A DNA stretch of 64,000 nt, from positions 558,001 to 622,000 of the forward strand of contig CAWJXV010000009.1 of NCBI GenBank assembly GCA_963846915.1, given 5' to 3'. Of this stretch, positions 60,104-64,000 are shown in pieces. Both the position numbers and the translations under genes were made by a program. The stretch's first letter is position 1. Every line of letters starts with the position of its first letter. This DNA is from PALSA-612 sp963846915 (GTDB lineage Bacteria > Actinomycetota > Thermoleophilia > Gaiellales > Gaiellaceae). The notes below the pieces were generated by a model. The model was not told the DNA's origin. It saw only the letters and a list, made by a program, of their open reading frames with translations, and searched no databases.

Positions 60104-60207
60104 GGAACCAGGCCGTTCTGGCAGGCCCCTTGCAGGTTCATGTGCGTTTCCTGTGAGCCAGTCGCGGCATGCGGCGGGCGTCCTGGCTACCCTGTTTCGG
60201 CCTCGGT

Positions 60208-61818
60208 ATGCCCAGCCGTAGCGCACTCCTCGTCGCGGCGCTCGTCGCCGTTCTCGCCATCTCCGGATCGGCCCTGCCGGCCGCCAAGCCCGGATCGCTG
60301 GCCCTGATCAAGCAGGGCCTGGCGAAGGCCGTCGCCTCCGGAGAGCTCGACCAGCAGACCGCCGACTCGGACGCGGCGATCGCCTCGAGGGCGGTCGCGG
60401 AGCTGCCGTCGATCCCGCCGCTTCGCGCCCAGACGCTCCGCACGATGCTCGCGGACATCGCCGGGCAGACCTCGTCCTACACACGGCAGTACGCGCTGAC
60501 GCTCTTCTCGATGCTCGAGTTCAACGCGCAGGAGCTCGCCGCGCACCCCCTGCCGCCGTCGGGGACGGACACGTACGGCGAGGACGGGGTGCTCTACCGC
60601 TTCGTCGCCGGGCACGGGTTCGAGTTCCACCCGCTCGGCGACTTCGGCGCGCTGAACACGCTCATCCTCGCGAACAAGACCGACCAGGCGAAGGAGCTCG
60701 CGGACGCGCTCGTCGCCCGCGGCGTCCCCGTCGGCGGGCGGCTGCTCTGGTCGTACCCGTTCCCGTTCGCGAGCGGCAAGCCGCCGTGGCGCTCGGGGAT
60801 GGCCCAGGCAGTGGCCGCTCAGGCCCTGGCCAGAACGGGCCAGGCCCTGGACGACCAGGATCTGCTGGCCGCGGCCGACCAGGCCTACGCCGCGATCCCG
60901 GGCCGGCTCGTCCGCGCGCTGCCCCAGGGACCCTGGATCAAGCTCTACAGCTTCGACGCAGCCCCGGTGCTGAACGCCCAGCTCCAGACCGTGATCTCGA
61001 TCGGCGACTACGCGCAGATCTCCGGCAACACGGGCGCCGCGGGCCTCGCCGCTCAGCTCCAGTCGACGGCCGAGGCGCTCCTGCCGAAGTTCGACACGGG
61101 CTACTGGTCGCTCTACTCGCTCGGCGGCGGCGAGTCGACGCTCTCCTACCACGACTACGTCGTCCAGCTGCTCCGGCGGATGACGACGCGGACGGGCGAC
61201 ACGACCTGGGGAGACTTCGCGACCAGGTTCCAGTCGTACGAGACACAGACGCCCGTGGTGAATCCGAACCTCGCGTCGAGAGCCGATCCGACGGCCGCGC
61301 CGATCGTCATCTACCCCGACCCGCAGGACGGCTATCTCGACACGGCAACGTTCACGTTCTGGCTCTCGAAGCTCTCGACGGTGACGCTCCGTGCCGGCGG
61401 ACGGTCGCAGTCGGTCACGCTCGGCCACGGGACGCAGACGGTCGCCTGGTCGCCGGGCCTGCGCGCCCCCGGCACGTACTACCCGACGCTGTCCGCCGTG
61501 GACGCGGCCGGGAACAGCACCAAGATCGCCCTGCGCCAGGTCGTGATCAAAGCGGTCGCGCCGCCGGTCGTCGATGCCCACGTGGCCGGCAAGCGGACGC
61601 TGGTCTGGAGCGGGACCGACCCGGGCACGCCGTGGCTGCACCTGGTCGTCAAGCTCGACGACGGGACGAAGCGCCGCTTCCGCGATCTCGGCCACCAGCC
61701 GCTCTCGGGGCGTCTCGTGCTCGCCGTGCCGCCGGGTACGTGGCAGGCGACGCTCGTCGCCGGGAACTCGGGCCATCGTGCCGTGACCATCCAGCTCGGC
61801 TCCGTTATCGGCAGCTAG
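60208..61818 (+). CDS. D-glucuronyl C5-epimerase-like protein, exported
   Basis: 536-aa protein with a signal peptide (ALLVAALVAVLAISGSALPA). Residues about 150-330 match the D-glucuronyl C5-epimerase C-terminal domain: RLLWSYPFPFASGKPPWRSG, MAQAVAAQALARTGQ, GPWIKLYSFDAAPVLNAQLQ, TGYWSLYSLGGGESTLSYHD. The aromatic and acidic residues of these stretches line the catalytic groove of heparosan epimerases. A C-terminal beta-sandwich (about 380-530) is an Ig-like or FlgD-like module. It would turn glucuronate into iduronate in a polysaccharide outside the cell. TACCCT at 60188-60193 is a candidate -10, 14 nt before the ATG. Confidence 0.82.
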   Translation: MPSRSALLVAALVAVLAISGSALPAAKPGSLALIKQGLAKAVASGELDQQTADSDAAIASRAVAELPSIPPLRAQTLRTMLADIAGQTSSYTRQYALTLFSMLEFNAQELAAHPLPPSGTDTYGEDGVLYRFVAGHGFEFHPLGDFGALNTLILANKTDQAKELADALVARGVPVGGRLLWSYPFPFASGKPPWRSGMAQAVAAQALARTGQALDDQDLLAAADQAYAAIPGRLVRALPQGPWIKLYSFDAAPVLNAQLQTVISIGDYAQISGNTGAAGLAAQLQSTAEALLPKFDTGYWSLYSLGGGESTLSYHDYVVQLLRRMTTRTGDTTWGDFATRFQSYETQTPVVNPNLASRADPTAAPIVIYPDPQDGYLDTATFTFWLSKLSTVTLRAGGRSQSVTLGHGTQTVAWSPGLRAPGTYYPTLSAVDAAGNSTKIALRQVVIKAVAPPVVDAHVAGKRTLVWSGTDPGTPWLHLVVKLDDGTKRRFRDLGHQPLSGRLVLAVPPGTWQATLVAGNSGHRAVTIQLGSVIGS

Positions 61819-63081
61819 TTGACGCGTAAGCGGCTGCTCATCGGCGTCGCGGCGGTGCTGCTCGCCCTCGCGGGCGCAGCCGTCGGCTACGTGCTCTACG
61901 TCCGCCACCAGGGCGCCGACGTCCGCGGCTCGGCGACGCAGGAGTTCGTCCCCACCCAGACTGCGTTGGCGCCGCCTCCACCGCCGCCGACCCCGACCCA
62001 GCCGGTCGGAGTCGACTGGCCGGTGTTCGGGCTCGACGCGCAGCGGTTGCACTTTCTGCCCAGCACGCTCGCGCCGCCGTTCCGCCAGCGCTGGGCGTTC
62101 CGCGCCCACTCGCTGGTCGAGTTCCCGCCCTCGATCGGAAACGGCCGCCTCTACGTCGCGAACAACACGGGCACGGTGTTCGCGATCGACGCCGCGAGCG
62201 GGCGCCTCGTCTGGCACTACGACTCCGGCCGCTGTGTCGCCGCCACGCCCGCGCTCGCCCACGGCCTCGTCTACGAGGCGTTCCTGAACCGGCCGCCCTG
62301 CAACTCGACCAGCTCCGACATCGACGGGCAGGTCGTCGCCTTCGATGCGAGGACGGGAAGGATCCGCTGGAGCCGGACGATCGGCCCGAGCGAGTCGTCG
62401 CCGCTCGTCGCGAACGGGCTTGTCTACGTCGGCGACTGGCGCGGGAACGTCTACGGCTTCGACTGGCGCACCGGCAAGGAGCGATGGAGCTACCCGACGG
62501 GCGGCAAGGTGAAGGGCGGTGTCGCGGTCGACGGCCGGCGGCTGTACGTGGGCTCGTACGACGGGCACGTGTACGCACTCGACGCGCGCACAGGCAAGCA
62601 GCTCTGGCGTGCCTCGGGCCAGGAGCGGCTGGGCAGCGCCGGTACGTTCTACTCGACCCCGGCCGCCGCCTACGGCCGCGTCTACATCGGCTCGACCGAC
62701 GGCAAGGTGTACTCGTTCGGCGCCCGCACCGGCGACCTGCGCTGGTCGCACTCGACGGGCGGCTACGTCTACGGCTCCCCGGCGGTGTGGAACCTGCGCG
62801 TGCTGGTCGGGTCCTACAGCGGCCGCTTTTACGCGTTCGACGCCGCAACCGGCGACGTGCGCTGGCAGTTCCAGGCGAACGGGCCGATCTCCGGCTCGGC
62901 CACCGTCCTCGGGCACCTCGTCTATTTCTCGACTCTGAAGCAGCGGACCTACGCGCTCGACGCGCGCACCGGCAAGCTGGTCTGGAGCTTCCCGGACGGC
63001 AAGTACTCGCCTGTCGTCTCGGACGACCTTCGCGTCTATCTCGTCGGATACGCGCGGATCTATGCGATGGTCCCGCGGTGA
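61819..63081 (+). CDS. membrane-anchored PQQ-type beta-propeller protein
   Basis: 420-aa protein with an N-terminal TM segment (LLIGVAAVLLALAGAAVGYV), a Pro-rich linker (PPPPPPTPTQP) and a beta-propeller of about six or seven blades with YALDARTGKLVWSF-type repeats (for example VYALDARTGKQLW, VYSFGARTGDLRWSHSTGG, FYAFDAATGDVRWQFQA). This PQQ/quinoprotein-like fold commonly acts as a scaffold, as in BamB; no PQQ ligand is evident. TTG start directly after the epimerase stop, so it is part of that operon. It may organise the exported epimerase at the cell surface. Confidence 0.85.
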   Translation: MTRKRLLIGVAAVLLALAGAAVGYVLYVRHQGADVRGSATQEFVPTQTALAPPPPPPTPTQPVGVDWPVFGLDAQRLHFLPSTLAPPFRQRWAFRAHSLVEFPPSIGNGRLYVANNTGTVFAIDAASGRLVWHYDSGRCVAATPALAHGLVYEAFLNRPPCNSTSSDIDGQVVAFDARTGRIRWSRTIGPSESSPLVANGLVYVGDWRGNVYGFDWRTGKERWSYPTGGKVKGGVAVDGRRLYVGSYDGHVYALDARTGKQLWRASGQERLGSAGTFYSTPAAAYGRVYIGSTDGKVYSFGARTGDLRWSHSTGGYVYGSPAVWNLRVLVGSYSGRFYAFDAATGDVRWQFQANGPISGSATVLGHLVYFSTLKQRTYALDARTGKLVWSFPDGKYSPVVSDDLRVYLVGYARIYAMVPR

Positions 63082-63989
63082 GATACGCGGTGACCGGAGC
63101 GGCGGGCTTCGTCGGCTCGCACCTGGCCGACGCGCTCGTCGCGGCGGGCCACGAGGTCGTCGGCATCGACTCGTACAGCGACTCGTACGACCGCGAGCTG
63201 AAGGAGGAGAACGCGCGCGGCCTGGACGTGCTCCGGCTCGACCTGGCCGAGGACGCGATCGACCTGTCCGGTTTCGACGGCGTCTTCCACCTGGCCGGCC
63301 AGCCGGGGGTCCGCAGCTTCGGCGACGTCTTCCCGCTCTACGTGCGGAACAACGTGCTCGCCTCGCAGCGCCTGTTCGAGGCGGCGGTCGAGAGCAGCGT
63401 CCGCGTCGTCTTCTCCTCGTCGTCGTCCGTCTACGGCGCGGCCGAGCGGTTCCCGACGCCCGAGGACACGGTGCCGGAGCCGATCTCGCCGTACGCGATC
63501 ACGAAGCTGGCGGCGGAGCAGCTCGCGCGGGCATATGAGCGGAGCTTCGGACTCGACGTCGTCGTTCTCCGCTACTTCAACGCCTTCGGCCCGCGGCAGC
63601 GGCCGGACATGGCCTTCACGCGCATCGCCTTCGCGCTCGCCGAGGGCAGGCCGTTCGAGCTGTACGGCGACGGAGCGCAGACGCGCGGCTTCACGTACGT
63701 CGGCGACGTGGTCGAGGCGACGGTGCTGGCGATGGACCGCGGACGAGGTCTGTACAACGTCGGCGGCGGCGTCGAGGCCTCGATGCGGGACGCGATCGCG
63801 CTGTTCGAACGCATCTCCGGACGGCAGCTCGAGCTCCGCGAGGAGCCGCCGGTGCCAGGCGACCAGCGCCGCACGCGCGCCGACACGACGCGGATTCGCG
63901 ACGATCTCGGGTGGGAGCCCCGGGTCTCGCTCGAGGACGGGTTGTCGGCTCAGTGGGAGTGGGCTTCGGCTAGAGTCGCCGCCCAATGA
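63078..63989 (+). CDS. NAD-dependent nucleotide-sugar epimerase
   Basis: 303-aa extended SDR. RYAVTGAAGFVGSHLADALV (GxxGxxG intact) starts the Rossmann fold; VFHLAGQPGVRSFGDVFPLY is the segment common in UDP-glucuronate 4-epimerase/UDP-glucose epimerase-like proteins; SSSSSVYGAAE and YAITK (Y-x3-K) are catalytic; LRYFNAFGPRQRPDMAFTRI and GFTYVGDVVEATVLA complete the family pattern. The G-Q-P-G-V-R-S-F motif makes UDP-glucuronate 4-epimerase the best match, which would fit uronate supply for the C5-epimerase polymer. GTG start in a GTGA overlap with the propeller gene. Confidence 0.88.
   Translation: MRYAVTGAAGFVGSHLADALVAAGHEVVGIDSYSDSYDRELKEENARGLDVLRLDLAEDAIDLSGFDGVFHLAGQPGVRSFGDVFPLYVRNNVLASQRLFEAAVESSVRVVFSSSSSVYGAAERFPTPEDTVPEPISPYAITKLAAEQLARAYERSFGLDVVVLRYFNAFGPRQRPDMAFTRIAFALAEGRPFELYGDGAQTRGFTYVGDVVEATVLAMDRGRGLYNVGGGVEASMRDAIALFERISGRQLELREEPPVPGDQRRTRADTTRIRDDLGWEPRVSLEDGLSAQWEWASARVAAQ
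63971..63976 (+). promoter_or_regulatory. -10 element of the gene at the window end
   Basis: TAGAGT, 9 nt before the ATG at 63986, inside the end of the epimerase gene. Confidence 0.4.
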
Positions 63990-64000
63990 GCGCGAGCCTG
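63986..64000 (+). CDS. start of a downstream gene, truncated by the window
   Basis: ATG overlaps the epimerase stop (ATGA) and is followed by codons for S-A-S-L. It has its own -10 hexamer. Nothing more can be said. Confidence 0.4.

Overview
This 64 kb window is a dense, very high-GC stretch (about 70% G+C by eye) made up almost entirely of cell-surface polysaccharide genes. GTG starts predominate, TTG starts are frequent, and genes inside operons overlap by 4 nt (GTGA, TTGA or ATGA). About 20 operon-leading genes have a TANNNT hexamer 6-10 nt before the start codon, which points to leaderless mRNAs. These traits, and a secreted protein with actinobacterial Ig-like repeats, suggest a deep-branching actinobacterium, possibly Thermoleophilia/Gaiellales; that placement is inference. 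I saw no rRNA, tRNA, CRISPR array or insertion sequence.

Layout. 1-2430: tail of an MFS exporter, a DUF402 protein and a membrane protein. 2505-10877: polyprenyl-phosphate GT2, RmlB-like epimerase, ATP-grasp enzyme, DegT aminotransferase, a flippase-like membrane protein, a GT2 and a large membrane protein. 10847-13660: methyltransferase, a tandem GTGTC-repeat array, an MFS remnant, a GNAT and a GT4. 13657-21992: O-antigen ligase/polymerase, then a tightly coupled operon of NeuB-like synthase, SDR, aldehyde dehydrogenase, NeuA-like cytidylyltransferase, transketolase and GT4. 21989-29142: exported dimethylformamidase-like protein, sulfotransferase, zinc-ribbon methyltransferase, integral-membrane GT and a GT-B protein. 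29139-36963: GT4, Wzm/Wzt exporter, a frameshifted sulfotransferase, a YfhO-like protein and a GtrB/GtrA pair. 37061-44689: secreted Ig-repeat protein, several GTs, methyltransferase, PhyH dioxygenase, Stf0 sulfotransferase and a VOC protein. 44729-55196: ten glycosyltransferase genes (one frameshifted) and a polyisoprenyl-phosphate sugar-1-phosphate transferase. 55286-60103: a small protein, a second ATP-grasp enzyme, and a minus-strand redox operon (Ser-rich anchored protein, ApbE, ferric-reductase-like heme protein, NuoF-like protein, ferredoxin). 60208-64000: glucuronyl C5-epimerase, PQQ-type beta-propeller, a nucleotide-sugar epimerase and the start of another gene.

Together the genes describe building a glycan on a polyprenyl carrier (54612, 2505, 35559), extending it with about 20 GTs, adding an unusual CMP-activated acidic sugar (15071-20985), decorating it (three sulfotransferases, three methyltransferases, a C5-epimerase, ATP-grasp enzymes) and exporting or ligating it (Wzm/Wzt, O-antigen ligase). 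The C5-epimerase with several sulfotransferases suggests a sulfated, glycosaminoglycan-like polymer.

Four genes carry one extra base (near 32731, 45958, 57985 and 59855), so they are either pseudogenes or sequencing errors. A GtrA gene with no ATG, GTG or TTG start lies at about 36550-36963.
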